Source of the DNA: Haloquadratum sp. J07HQX50
Lineage (GTDB): Archaea > Halobacteriota > Halobacteria > Halobacteriales > Haloferacaceae
DNA: 6,343 nucleotides
Direction: 5' to 3'
Assembly (NCBI GenBank): GCA_000416005.1
Contig: KE356563.1
Span: forward strand, 1,432,175 to 1,438,517
The position numbers were made by a program, and so were the translations under genes. Position 1 is the stretch's first letter. The number at the start of each line of letters is the position of its first letter. The notes under the pieces are model-generated. The model did not search any database. It was not told the origin of the DNA and saw only the letters and a program-made list of their open reading frames with translations. This document shows, one piece after another, positions 1 through 6,226 of this stretch.

Positions 1-2759
1 TTGACGCTGGCAGGTGCGCATCACAAAAACACGTCCCACGGGCAATGTTCGATGCGCCAGATGCAGTGGTTCGTTCGTACTTGGATGGCTGTTTTGATGT
101 CACGAGCGTATCCGAGTCGACAGGCGCACTCACTACATGCACGTCCAGTCGAGCACTCAAAGAAGATATTCTCGCATTATCGAGACGAATTGGGATGTCG
201 ACGTGCGTGACATATGCCGATACGGCGGGCAGGAGTCCTGAAGGCAAACCGGTTCGTCAGTATCGTCTCTTCAGATGTACTGGCGACTTCGGATGTACTG
301 GCGAGCATGCGCACAGGAGAGAGTGTCGTGTCTGTGAATCCGGGCATATCAGCGGGTACCCACAGAGCGCAGCGGTCGATGGCGGATGTGACACGTATCG
401 GGTTGACCCGATTGCAACTGTCGAGTATATCGAGGCAGATACCGCATATACATACGACCTCACGGTCGCATCGACGCATTCACTGATTGCGAACGACCTC
501 TCACAGAAACAGTGTGATGGCGACGAAGACTGCGTCATGCTGCTAATGGATGGACTATTGAATTTCTCAAAATCATACCTTCCTGATAAGCGCGGTGGCA
601 GTGTCGCCGAGGGTTCGCGACTGGTCGCGGTCGGGCCACAGGGCAACGTTCATTTTTTGACCTTTGATGCGTTCTGGGAGACACTTGAGTGTCCAGTCGA
701 GCACGATGGCAAGTTTGCGAAGAAGCTCTGTCTTGGGTCGGGATGGGACACGTACGCATTCGATGCGAATCATGAGGCTTCACTCAAACCAATCGAGAAA
801 GCAATTCGGTATCAAGCCGATGCCGATGAGTCACTGATAGAGATTGAGACCGCATTCGGCCGGTCACTCACACTCACCGAGCATCATAGCCTCTTCAAAT
901 ATGAGAATGGGATTGAAGAAGTTGCTGGAGCTGCAATTGAGCCGGGTGATCTTGTGGTTGCGCCACAGCAGTTGGATGTCGAGACAACTGATATGGCCAT
1001 TGATCTGCGTGCCGTTGGTCAAGAAGACGTCTCATCAGTGCGTGAACGGTCGATTCGTGACGGCGTGACGGCAAATGTCGCGTCCGACGGTGGTCGCTTC
1101 ACTGACACCGAGCAAATTTACAAGAATGTTGAACCGAAGAACCAACCCGCACTCTCGCAGGCAGATGCGGAGACCACCTCGACGAAAGAAAGCCCGCTGA
1201 GCGGCGAAGATCGATATATCCCAGTCGATGACTCTTTTGCCTGGTTACTCGGAGTCTGTATGAACGAGGGGTCGATGAACGCAGGGCAGGCGACGATCAC
1301 GACAACAGAGAGCGAATGTCGCACTCAGGTTTGTCATGCTATTGAGTCTCTGCTTGGTGTGTACCCAGAGGTCCAATCCTCGACAGGTGTATATACGACC
1401 GAGTTACCCACACTCTTCGGCGATATCTTGCGCGACCTCGGTGTGCTCACTGAACTAGACACACAGACAGGTGCGATCCCTGATTGCATTCTTCGGGCAG
1501 GGAGACCCGCTGTGAGTGCTTTTCTTCGAGGATTTGCCGGTGTGACGACGAGTAAACAGGCAAATAGGTCGAGGTCGACATCGACACACACACTCCAGAC
1601 GACTGACGAGCAACTCAAAGACGGGCTTGTGTTTCTCTGCCACCGGCTCGGTATCGTCGCTGATATCGAGGTCGACACTGGTATCAATGACGAGGCAACC
1701 CAGTATAGAGTTACAGTTTCGGGATTGCTCGATAAGACGCTGACAGCGTCATCCTCGTCAAAGCACGTCCCCGTTCCAGAGGCCGTATTTGAGATTCGAG
1801 AGATGGATATCGAGGATGTTGAACAGTTGATTCCTCGCTCGCTAAAAGGTGAGTCGAACCAATATGAGCAAATCTCACTCGAGAGGCTCGAGACGATCGT
1901 CGAGACGCTCGACCAACGCGAAATACCAAATGAGGCCAGTGCTGCAGTTGAGTCGATTCGCCCACTTGTTGAGAGCGACCTCTCATATCTCCGTGTTGAG
2001 GCTGTCGAGGCTGTCGAGTACGATGGATATCTATACGACCTGCAGGTTGGCGGAGAGCCAGTGTTTACCGCCAACTGGTTGTATGCGCACAATTCGATGG
2101 ATGCCCCGCTCGTTATGTCCTCACGAATCGACCCGACAGAGATTGACGATGAAGCACACAATATGGATATTGTCGAACAGTATCCAAAGGAGTTCTATGA
2201 AGCCACGCGAACACTCTCGGAACCTGAGGCTGTTGAGGATCTCATTACACTGGGGGCGGATACACTCGAAACTGCCGACGCGTATCATGGATTCAATCAT
2301 ACGCATGATACCTCTGATATCGCGCTTGGCCCAGATCTTTCAGCGTACAAGACACTCGGGCCGATGATGGAGAAGATGGACGCCCAGCTAGCCTTAGCCC
2401 GCAAACTACGAGCTGTCGACGAGACGGACGTAGCAGAGCGTGTTATCGAATATCATTTCTTACCTGACCTGATTGGAAATCTCCGCGCATTTTCCAGACA
2501 GGAAACGAGATGTCTGGACTGTGGAAAGAAATACCGGCGGATGCCGTTAACGGGTGAGTGTCGCGAATGTGGTGGGCGCGTGAATCTGACTGTCCACGAG
2601 GGGTCGGTGAATAAATATATGGAAACAGCAATTCACGTTGCCGAAGAGTTCGACTGTCGCGAGTACACCAAACAGCGACTCGAAGTGCTCGAAAAGAGTA
2701 TCTCATCAGTATTTGAGGATGATAAAAACAAACAATCTGGCTTTGCAGACTTTATGTGA
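1..2759 (+). CDS. polC: DNA polymerase D (Pol II) large subunit DP2, C-terminal part, with inteins; 5' partial
   Basis: DP2 is the catalytic subunit of the archaeal replicative polymerase PolD and works with the exonuclease subunit DP1. The reading frame (codons starting at 3) is open to the left edge. The ATG at 45 lies inside an intein and is not a start. Visible extein parts are 513-599 (CDGDEDCVMLLMDGLLNFS, the catalytic loop) and 2094-2756, which begins MDAPLVMSSRIDP. The latter continues through the conserved GPMMEKMDAQL and EYHFLPDLIGNLRAFSRQ blocks, a Cys4 zinc ribbon and a C-terminal PIP-like peptide. The rest of the frame encodes one partial and one complete intein. Both must be spliced out to give active polymerase. 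The gene ends in TGA at 2757. The extein matches haloarchaeal DP2 almost word for word as I remember it, so identity is firm. Haloarchaeal genomes also use polA2 for this gene. Confidence 0.96.
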   Translation, partial: DAGRCASQKHVPRAMFDAPDAVVRSYLDGCFDVTSVSESTGALTTCTSSRALKEDILALSRRIGMSTCVTYADTAGRSPEGKPVRQYRLFRCTGDFGCTGEHAHRRECRVCESGHISGYPQSAAVDGGCDTYRVDPIATVEYIEADTAYTYDLTVASTHSLIANDLSQKQCDGDEDCVMLLMDGLLNFSKSYLPDKRGGSVAEGSRLVAVGPQGNVHFLTFDAFWETLECPVEHDGKFAKKLCLGSGWDTYAFDANHEASLKPIEKAIRYQADADESLIEIETAFGRSLTLTEHHSLFKYENGIEEVAGAAIEPGDLVVAPQQLDVETTDMAIDLRAVGQEDVSSVRERSIRDGVTANVASDGGRFTDTEQIYKNVEPKNQPALSQADAETTSTKESPLSGEDRYIPVDDSFAWLLGVCMNEGSMNAGQATITTTESECRTQVCHAIESLLGVYPEVQSSTGVYTTELPTLFGDILRDLGVLTELDTQTGAIPDCILRAGRPAVSAFLRGFAGVTTSKQANRSRSTSTHTLQTTDEQLKDGLVFLCHRLGIVADIEVDTGINDEATQYRVTVSGLLDKTLTASSSSKHVPVPEAVFEIREMDIEDVEQLIPRSLKGESNQYEQISLERLETIVETLDQREIPNEASAAVESIRPLVESDLSYLRVEAVEAVEYDGYLYDLQVGGEPVFTANWLYAHNSMDAPLVMSSRIDPTEIDDEAHNMDIVEQYPKEFYEATRTLSEPEAVEDLITLGADTLETADAYHGFNHTHDTSDIALGPDLSAYKTLGPMMEKMDAQLALARKLRAVDETDVAERVIEYHFLPDLIGNLRAFSRQETRCLDCGKKYRRMPLTGECRECGGRVNLTVHEGSVNKYMETAIHVAEEFDCREYTKQRLEVLEKSISSVFEDDKNKQSGFADFM
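66..107 (+). other. LAGLIDADG second motif of intein A endonuclease
   Basis: VVRSYLDGCFDVTS aligns with the usual intein endonuclease pattern FLRGYFDGDGS. The Asp expected to bind the catalytic metal is retained (codon 96-98), although the following DG is replaced by VT. The upstream Lys of the block D KxIP pattern is also kept, as KHVP at 27-38. On this evidence alone the second half of this endonuclease could still be functional. The first motif is outside the window. Confidence 0.65.
269..304 (+). repeat. 18-bp tandem duplication inside intein A
   Basis: Two adjacent 18-base units, 269-286 and 287-304, differ at one base only (A273 versus G291). Both follow the pattern cttcRgatgtactggcga. 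The unit is six codons, so the frame is kept and the protein reads FRCTGD-FGCTGE. It looks like a recent in-frame duplication in a tolerant loop of the intein, just after the YRLF end of the endonuclease domain. Confidence 0.85.
513..599 (+). other. 29-residue DP2 extein with the polymerase catalytic loop, isolated between two inteins
   Basis: This segment encodes CDGDEDCVMLLMDGLLNFS followed by KSYLPDKRGG. The CDGDED part is the DP2 active-site loop in the double-psi beta-barrel. From memory, its two metal-binding aspartates correspond to D956 and D958 of P. abyssi DP2, and the preceding Asn (N954) lies on the far side of intein A. Cys 513-515 serves as the +1 nucleophile for intein A. The segment ends in Gly-Gly, which is the -1 side of intein B. 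Confidence 0.93.
600..2093 (+). other. Intein B: complete 498-residue intein with a LAGLIDADG-type endonuclease domain
   Basis: The intein begins at Ser 600-602 (SVAEGSRLVAVGP, block A) right after DKRGG. It ends YLYAHN-type: LYAHN at 2079-2093, followed by extein Ser 2094-2096. Block B is GRSLTLTEHHSLF, with the TxxH signature as TEHH, followed by EPGDLVVAP. Block F is YDGYLYDLQV and block G is FTANWLYAHN. The penultimate His and final Asn are present, so splicing competence is likely. Nucleophiles are Ser1 and Ser+1. Removing it joins RGG to SMDAPLV, a normal DP2 sequence. Residues of about 990-1215 form a polar linker with no recognised motif, followed by the endonuclease domain. The 498 residues are typical of an endonuclease-containing intein, not a mini-intein. 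Confidence 0.94.
1236..1730 (+). other. LAGLIDADG homing-endonuclease domain of intein B, probably degenerate
   Basis: The first motif is FAWLLGVCMNEGS (1236-1274) and keeps the acidic residue as Glu 1266-1268. The second motif is VSAFLRGFAGVTTS (1512-1553). Aligned with FLRGYFDGDGS, the expected Asp is Gly (codon 1539-1541), and no acid lies near it. The block D Lys before IP is also missing: it reads TGAIP where KxIP is usual. Each half ends in the expected helix pattern, for example LKDGLVFLCHRLGIVADI after the second motif and YRVTVSG near 1704-1724. The fold is probably intact but DNA cleavage is probably lost. Domain limits are approximate. Confidence 0.72.
2511..2570 (+). other. Zinc-ribbon motif in the DP2 C-terminus
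   Basis: Four cysteines in two CxxC pairs, CLDC (2511-2522) and CREC (2559-2570), are separated by 12 residues and followed by Gly. This is the conserved C-terminal zinc-binding module of DP2. Confidence 0.85.
2733..2756 (+). other. C-terminal PCNA-interacting (PIP-like) peptide of DP2
   Basis: The last eight residues are QSGFADFM. They match the Q-x-x-hydrophobic-x-x-aromatic-aromatic/hydrophobic PIP pattern and are preceded by basic DDKNK. A PIP box at the extreme C-terminus is the usual PCNA clamp contact of DP2. The final aromatic is Met here. Confidence 0.7.
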
Positions 2760-2969
2760 CTCTCTTTAGATGCAGGGCTCGGAGAGACTTCACATACCAG
2801 TCACCGGATGCTGGCGTCCTCTGAGATTGCACTCGTAGGCTTTCTGCTCACGAGTGTGAGCGATAGCTTCTCGTGGTGAACGGGCGAGGCGGAGGCAAAA
2901 AACCCAGATGGTTCGCGTTGGCCGACGATTGTGGAAAGTATCTTAGCAACTCTACCCGTACTCTTCGGT
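2760..2969. other. Non-coding gap between polC and the HAD gene, with overlapping inverted repeats
   Basis: I see no convincing gene in these 210 bases. Two inverted repeats share bases. CACTCGT (2830-2836) pairs with ACGAGTG (2850-2856), a 7-bp stem with a 13-base loop. GCTCAC (2846-2851) pairs with GTGAGC (2856-2861), a 6-bp stem with a GAGT loop. They cannot both form at once. No long T tract marks a polC terminator; only a short ctcttta follows the stop. A weak TATA-like agtatctt lies at 2937-2944, about 26-33 bases before the GTG at 2970. A GTG at 2931 could start the HAD gene earlier and shorten this gap. Confidence 0.5.
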
Positions 2970-3656
2970 GTGAACGCGACAAGATCATCTGATTTTGCAG
3001 TGTTATTTGACATGGACGGGGTGATTCTTCAGGATCGCGGCGCTGACCCGATCATCCATCAGCGCGCGTTCGAAGACCTCCAGGCCAAGCGTGATCTTGA
3101 GGTGCCTCAGGACTATCGCGAACCGTTGGAGACGTACGAGTACACAGATGCATTTGTTGATGCGTGTGCAGCCATTGACGTCGACCCTGAGGAGTTCTTC
3201 GCCGCACGAGAAACACGGAGCGCGAAGCGGAGTATTGAGCGTCTCAAATCAGGGCATCGATCACTGTATCCGGATGTCAGCTCAATTCCTGCAGTAAGCG
3301 GTGAATTTCCGACGGGAATCGTGAGCAACAATTACCATCCCACAGTCAAATTCGTGGTCGAACATTTTGATCTTGGCCCGTTCGAGCACGTGCGTGGTCG
3401 TGATATCGGGCTGACAGGCTATACACGACGTAAGCCTGACCCGCATTACCTCGAAGAGGCACTGAACACACTGGGTGTTTCGGGCGGAGTCTATGTTGGT
3501 GACCGGATAACAGACGTCCAGGCGGCCCACCGCGCAGGGCTTGAAAGCGTGTTAGTCCGTCGTGAACACGTCGAGACTGTTGAAGACGTTGAGCCGTCGG
3601 CTATTATCGATCAACTGAGTGACCTGTCAACAGTAATTGACGAGCTCGGAACGTAG
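2970..3656 (+). CDS. HAD-superfamily hydrolase, phosphoglycolate-phosphatase-like (subfamily IA)
   Basis: Predicted 228-residue cytosolic Mg-dependent phosphatase that uses an Asp nucleophile. All four HAD motifs are present: motif I DMDGV (nucleophile D14, acid D16), motif II VSNN (S119), motif III RRKPDP (K155) and motif IV GDRITD (D178, D182). The stretch between motifs I and II is long and helical, as expected for a C1 cap, and rich in Asp and Glu as in haloarchaea. I chose GTG 2970 because it leaves a short, normal lead-in (NATRSSDFAVLF) before motif I and has a weak TATA-like element at about leaderless spacing. GTG 2931 would add 13 residues, and ATG 3012 is inside motif I. The gene stops with TAG, 55 bases before panE. 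The substrate cannot be told from the sequence; phosphoglycolate and other sugar phosphates are the usual family substrates. Confidence 0.88.
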   Translation: MNATRSSDFAVLFDMDGVILQDRGADPIIHQRAFEDLQAKRDLEVPQDYREPLETYEYTDAFVDACAAIDVDPEEFFAARETRSAKRSIERLKSGHRSLYPDVSSIPAVSGEFPTGIVSNNYHPTVKFVVEHFDLGPFEHVRGRDIGLTGYTRRKPDPHYLEEALNTLGVSGGVYVGDRITDVQAAHRAGLESVLVRREHVETVEDVEPSAIIDQLSDLSTVIDELGT

Positions 3657-3681
3657 TGCTCATCAAGAGAGACGCTGCTAC

Positions 3682-3689
3682 CATATAAC
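3682..3689 (+). promoter_or_regulatory. TATA box of panE, leaderless spacing
   Basis: The sequence ccatataaca (3681-3690) has its centre about 26 bases before the ATG at 3712. This is the distance from TATA box to transcription start in haloarchaea, so the transcript would begin at or next to the start codon. No Shine-Dalgarno sequence is seen before the ATG, which agrees with a leaderless mRNA. It also implies that panE can be expressed independently of the HAD gene just upstream. Confidence 0.65.
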
Positions 3690-3711
3690 ATCAAATCACT
3701 CTGTTAATCAT

Positions 3712-4602
3712 ATGCAGATTCTCGTATTCGGCGCAGGTGCAGTCGGGTCGCTAATTGGGGGATTACTTGCACGCACTCACGCGGTGACGCTTGTTGGCCG
3801 TGATCCACATATGCGAGTGTGTGAGGCTAACGGGCTCGACATTCGTGGTGAGATAACCGAACATCAGACGCTGTCGGGAACGACGACACAAACGGGCCAC
3901 GAGGCAGATATTGCATTGATCACGGTGAAAACGTTTGATACGATGGATGCATGTACTGCACTCAACAGCTGTGAAATTGATACAGTGTGTTCACTGCAAA
4001 ATGGACTGACTGAGTCAACGCTCGCAACCGAATTGAATGCGCCGGTCGTCGCAGGGACGTGTCGATATGGAGCCTTGCAACCGCGACCTGGAGTGGTAAA
4101 ATACACTGGGCAAGGAAAGACTGTTTTCGGAGGCTACACCGAGCGAGCAGGTGAGGCTGCAGAGTGTGTCCATAGAGCGTTTCGTGAGGCAGGGATTCAC
4201 TCCAGCATCGCAGACGACATTCGCACACAGCAGTGGGAAAAGCTCGCAATCAATGCAGGTATGAACGCAACCACTGCGCTTGCGCGGGTAAAAAATGGGG
4301 TTCTCGTGAATGGCACAGGAAACGAATTAGCTCAGGCAGTGACAGCCGAGGCAGTCACCGTTGCCCAGGCAGTCGGCGTTGATCTCTCTCTGTCGGATGT
4401 CAGACACGAACTCGATACAACCATCACACAGACAGCAGCCAATCGATCATCGATGTTGGTGGATGTTTCAAACGATGGTCCAACGGAAGTCGACGCGATT
4501 AATGGTGCGATTGTTCAGCATGCTGCCGAACACGACATCGATGCGCCGCGGAATGAAACCCTCTGGCGATTATTGACACTCTGGGAGCGCAATCACCACT
4601 AG
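3712..4602 (+). CDS. panE: 2-dehydropantoate 2-reductase (ketopantoate reductase, ApbA/PanE family)
   Basis: The enzyme reduces 2-dehydropantoate to pantoate with NAD(P)H in the pantothenate/coenzyme A pathway, in the cytosol. The 296-residue length is normal for the family. An N-terminal Rossmann fold opens MQILVFGAGAVGSLIGG (GxGxxG at 7-12), followed by TVKTFDT (K73) and SLQNG. The C-terminal helical domain has WEKLAINAGMNATTAL, with K177 matching the catalytic Lys (K176 in E. coli) and N181/N185 matching substrate-binding Asn residues. SSML (246-249) and PTEVDAING (E259, catalytic Glu position) complete the set. The ATG at 3712 is chosen because GxGxxG then lies right at the N-terminus and a TATA box sits 26 bases upstream. 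In-frame codons back to 3637 overlap the HAD gene and add nothing family-like. Family members acting on other 2-keto acids exist, but all key residues favour ketopantoate. Confidence 0.9.
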   Translation: MQILVFGAGAVGSLIGGLLARTHAVTLVGRDPHMRVCEANGLDIRGEITEHQTLSGTTTQTGHEADIALITVKTFDTMDACTALNSCEIDTVCSLQNGLTESTLATELNAPVVAGTCRYGALQPRPGVVKYTGQGKTVFGGYTERAGEAAECVHRAFREAGIHSSIADDIRTQQWEKLAINAGMNATTALARVKNGVLVNGTGNELAQAVTAEAVTVAQAVGVDLSLSDVRHELDTTITQTAANRSSMLVDVSNDGPTEVDAINGAIVQHAAEHDIDAPRNETLWRLLTLWERNHH

Positions 4603-4684
4603 ACTCACTTGGCTCTCAGCAAGCCGATGTCGAGTCGACATTACAATGATTCAGCCTTGCTCAAGAAGGAAGACAAACCACTGC
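4603..4684. other. Convergent intergenic region with a 15-bp odd palindrome
   Basis: These 82 bases separate the 3' ends of panE (+) and the sulfatase-like gene (-). The interval contains atgtcga-g-tcgacat (4627-4641), a perfect 7-bp inverted repeat around one base. Read on the minus strand just past the TAA, the sequence is pyrimidine-rich (ggtttgtcttccttcttga, about 4661-4679), which could serve as a T-rich archaeal terminator for the sulfatase-like gene. No comparable T tract is seen after panE. Confidence 0.4.
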
Positions 4685-6226
4685 TTACTCGAGATAGCCT
4701 AAATCACGGAGTCGCTCCTGTGCCTCTGCATCCATCTCAGAGACGCCATCGTCGCTAGCGTCCATATCGACCCCGTGGGTCCAGGCACCCCCCACAGCCT
4801 CCTCAAACGTTGCGAGGTCTGCCTCAAGCGTTTCGAGCACTGGGTCTTCCATTTGAGCTCGATTTGTGATTTCGGTCGGATCCGTATCAAGTCGATATGC
4901 CTCATCGGGGATACGATCAATTCGGACATACTTTCCCTCAGGCGTCCGGACTGCCCGCATCCGTGAGTAAAACCGCGACCGTTGGTCAAGTGTGATGTCC
5001 GCTGCATGTGCTTTTTCCTCAAGTTGATTGAGTTCGACGACTGGCTGTGAGTATTCGATATATCCACGACCTGCAGGGCCGCGTTGACCTGGGTCTGGAT
5101 TTGTGACCGACTCAAATGCACGGTACTCGTCACGAAGCAATGAACGAGTCGGATCAAAACGACGGGTACGTTTCGCGGTGGCTTCGAACGCATCCGCCGG
5201 CACTGTAAGTGCATCCAAGATCGTGTGATAGAGGTCCAATAGTTCAACCTGGTCGGTTCGATGTGAAGCTGAAAGGTCTGGATGCTTGATCATCAACGGG
5301 ACGTTTATAAGCTGGTCATACAGGCCAAACTCGTGTCCATAGAGGTCGTGTTCACCGTGAAGTTCGCCATGATCTGCACAGACAATGACCATGGTCTCAT
5401 CCCAGCGACCTTCAGACTTGAGCCATGAAAACAGCCGCCCTAACTCGGAATCGATATGTGCAATTTCTGCATCATAGAGATTCCGAATATCCATCCATTC
5501 GTCTGTGTCGATCTCTCGTGCACCCGAATTATACGCCTTTGAATTCTGACAGACAGCAGCTGAGTCAACGTCTGGTGCGAACTCCTCGCGAATTGATTGT
5601 GGTGGATGATATGGAAGGTGGGCGTCCATGAGATTGAGAAATGTAAAATGCTGGGTTCGCCCACGAATATATGACTGCGCCTTGTTAATGACGGCCGGGG
5701 TCTTTGAATCGGCGCTGTTACCACCAGCAAAGTATTCGTGTGCGGTATTGCCGAGAGAGACTAGTTTATCGGCAACTGTCCGCAACCACTCGTTATCATT
5801 CAGTATCCTCCAAGCCGTGGCGAGTGGCCCAGCCAAGAACTCACTTGGCATGACCTCGAAAAAATTATCCTGTGCATCGAACCCATCGGTGAGGTGTGTG
5901 TACGGCGTGATCCAGGCATTCGATGAGTAACAGGCACTGTCGTATCCGGCCGCTGAGAGTGTTTCGGCTAGTGTCTGGACATCGTGTAAATAGGGAGTTT
6001 CTTGATCGGCCCCGTGTTCTGAAGGGTAGAGTCCACTGAAAAGTGAGGCGTGGACAGGCAAGGTCCATGGAGCAGGCGCAACCGCCTCTTCAAAGACAGT
6101 CGCATCACGAGCAAAGTCAGCAAGATGTGGTGTCGTTGGCCGCGTGTATCCATACGGGCTAAGCCGATCCTTGCGAACGGTGTCCATCACCACGAAAAGG
6201 ACGCTCTCGGGTGAAGGTGAGTCCAT
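4685..6226 (-). CDS. Sulfatase-fold protein (alkaline phosphatase superfamily) with Thr at the formylglycine position
   Basis: Predicted 513-residue metal-dependent hydrolase or transferase. The N-terminus MDSPSPESVLFVVMDTVR gives the first metal-ligand Asp (D15 in VVMDTVR) and the RLSPYGY block. PWTLPVHASLFSGLYP (about 53-68) is the sulfatase signature region. Aligned with CxPSRASLLTG, the Cys/Ser that becomes formylglycine is Thr (T55, codon 6062-6064) and the Arg is His (H59). The later metal and active-site blocks LMDAHLPYHPP (D201, H203) and CADHGELHGEHDLYGHEF (D285, H286, H298) are present. The C-terminus RLRDLGYLE is common in haloarchaeal members as I recall. There is no signal peptide or membrane helix, so it is probably cytosolic. 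I chose ATG 6226; GTG 6238 would add four residues. No clear TATA box precedes it, so it may be co-transcribed with an upstream gene. The substrate is unknown: it could be a sulfatase-like, phosphodiesterase or phosphotransferase enzyme. Confidence 0.87.
   Translation of the reverse strand: MDSPSPESVLFVVMDTVRKDRLSPYGYTRPTTPHLADFARDATVFEEAVAPAPWTLPVHASLFSGLYPSEHGADQETPYLHDVQTLAETLSAAGYDSACYSSNAWITPYTHLTDGFDAQDNFFEVMPSEFLAGPLATAWRILNDNEWLRTVADKLVSLGNTAHEYFAGGNSADSKTPAVINKAQSYIRGRTQHFTFLNLMDAHLPYHPPQSIREEFAPDVDSAAVCQNSKAYNSGAREIDTDEWMDIRNLYDAEIAHIDSELGRLFSWLKSEGRWDETMVIVCADHGELHGEHDLYGHEFGLYDQLINVPLMIKHPDLSASHRTDQVELLDLYHTILDALTVPADAFEATAKRTRRFDPTRSLLRDEYRAFESVTNPDPGQRGPAGRGYIEYSQPVVELNQLEEKAHAADITLDQRSRFYSRMRAVRTPEGKYVRIDRIPDEAYRLDTDPTEITNRAQMEDPVLETLEADLATFEEAVGGAWTHGVDMDASDDGVSEMDAEAQERLRDLGYLE

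Larger units (their letters stand above)
1..512 (+). other. Intein A (C-terminal part): Pol-II intein inserted before the catalytic CDGDED motif
   Basis: This stretch of the polymerase frame is not DP2 sequence. It starts inside a LAGLIDADG homing-endonuclease domain: KHVP at 27-38, then a second-motif-like VVRSYLDGCFDVTS at 66-107 that keeps an Asp at 96-98. A further endonuclease-like stretch (LTTCTSSRALKEDIL, then RRIG) follows. The C-terminal splicing blocks are TYDLTV followed by THSLIANDLSQKQ, with the junction before Cys 513-515. The usual His-Asn ending is replaced by Lys-Gln. From memory, the Pyrococcus abyssi PolII intein sits between the Asn and Cys of the same NCDGDED motif and also ends in Gln. 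Between endonuclease and block F lies an unusual Cys-rich segment (about 276-400). The N-terminal half is outside the window. Confidence 0.88.

Noticed and set aside
214..486. A separate plus-strand gene in the +1 frame over intein A
   Set aside because: It overlaps the intein frame that carries the block F and G splicing motifs and resembles no family. I keep it only as evidence for a possible local frame disturbance.
1995..2018. Short 9-bp tandem repeat encoding VEAVEAVE in intein B
   Set aside because: VExVExVEYDGYxYDL is an ordinary lead-in to intein block F, so the repeat reflects protein sequence rather than a DNA element.
1334..2161. Long minus-strand open frame of 275 codons
   Set aside because: It lies opposite intein B, is very rich in Ser and Arg, and has no recognisable motif. 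This is typical of an antisense shadow of an acidic haloarchaeal gene.
2801..3013. Minus-strand open frame of 70 codons across the polC-HAD gap
   Set aside because: It overlaps HAD motif I, has no recognisable domain, and lacks a clear promoter.
4699..5247. Minus-strand open frame of 182 codons within the sulfatase-like gene
   Set aside because: It is out of frame with the conserved sulfatase-fold protein, and its composition (Arg, Ser, Gln-rich) is unlike haloarchaeal proteins.
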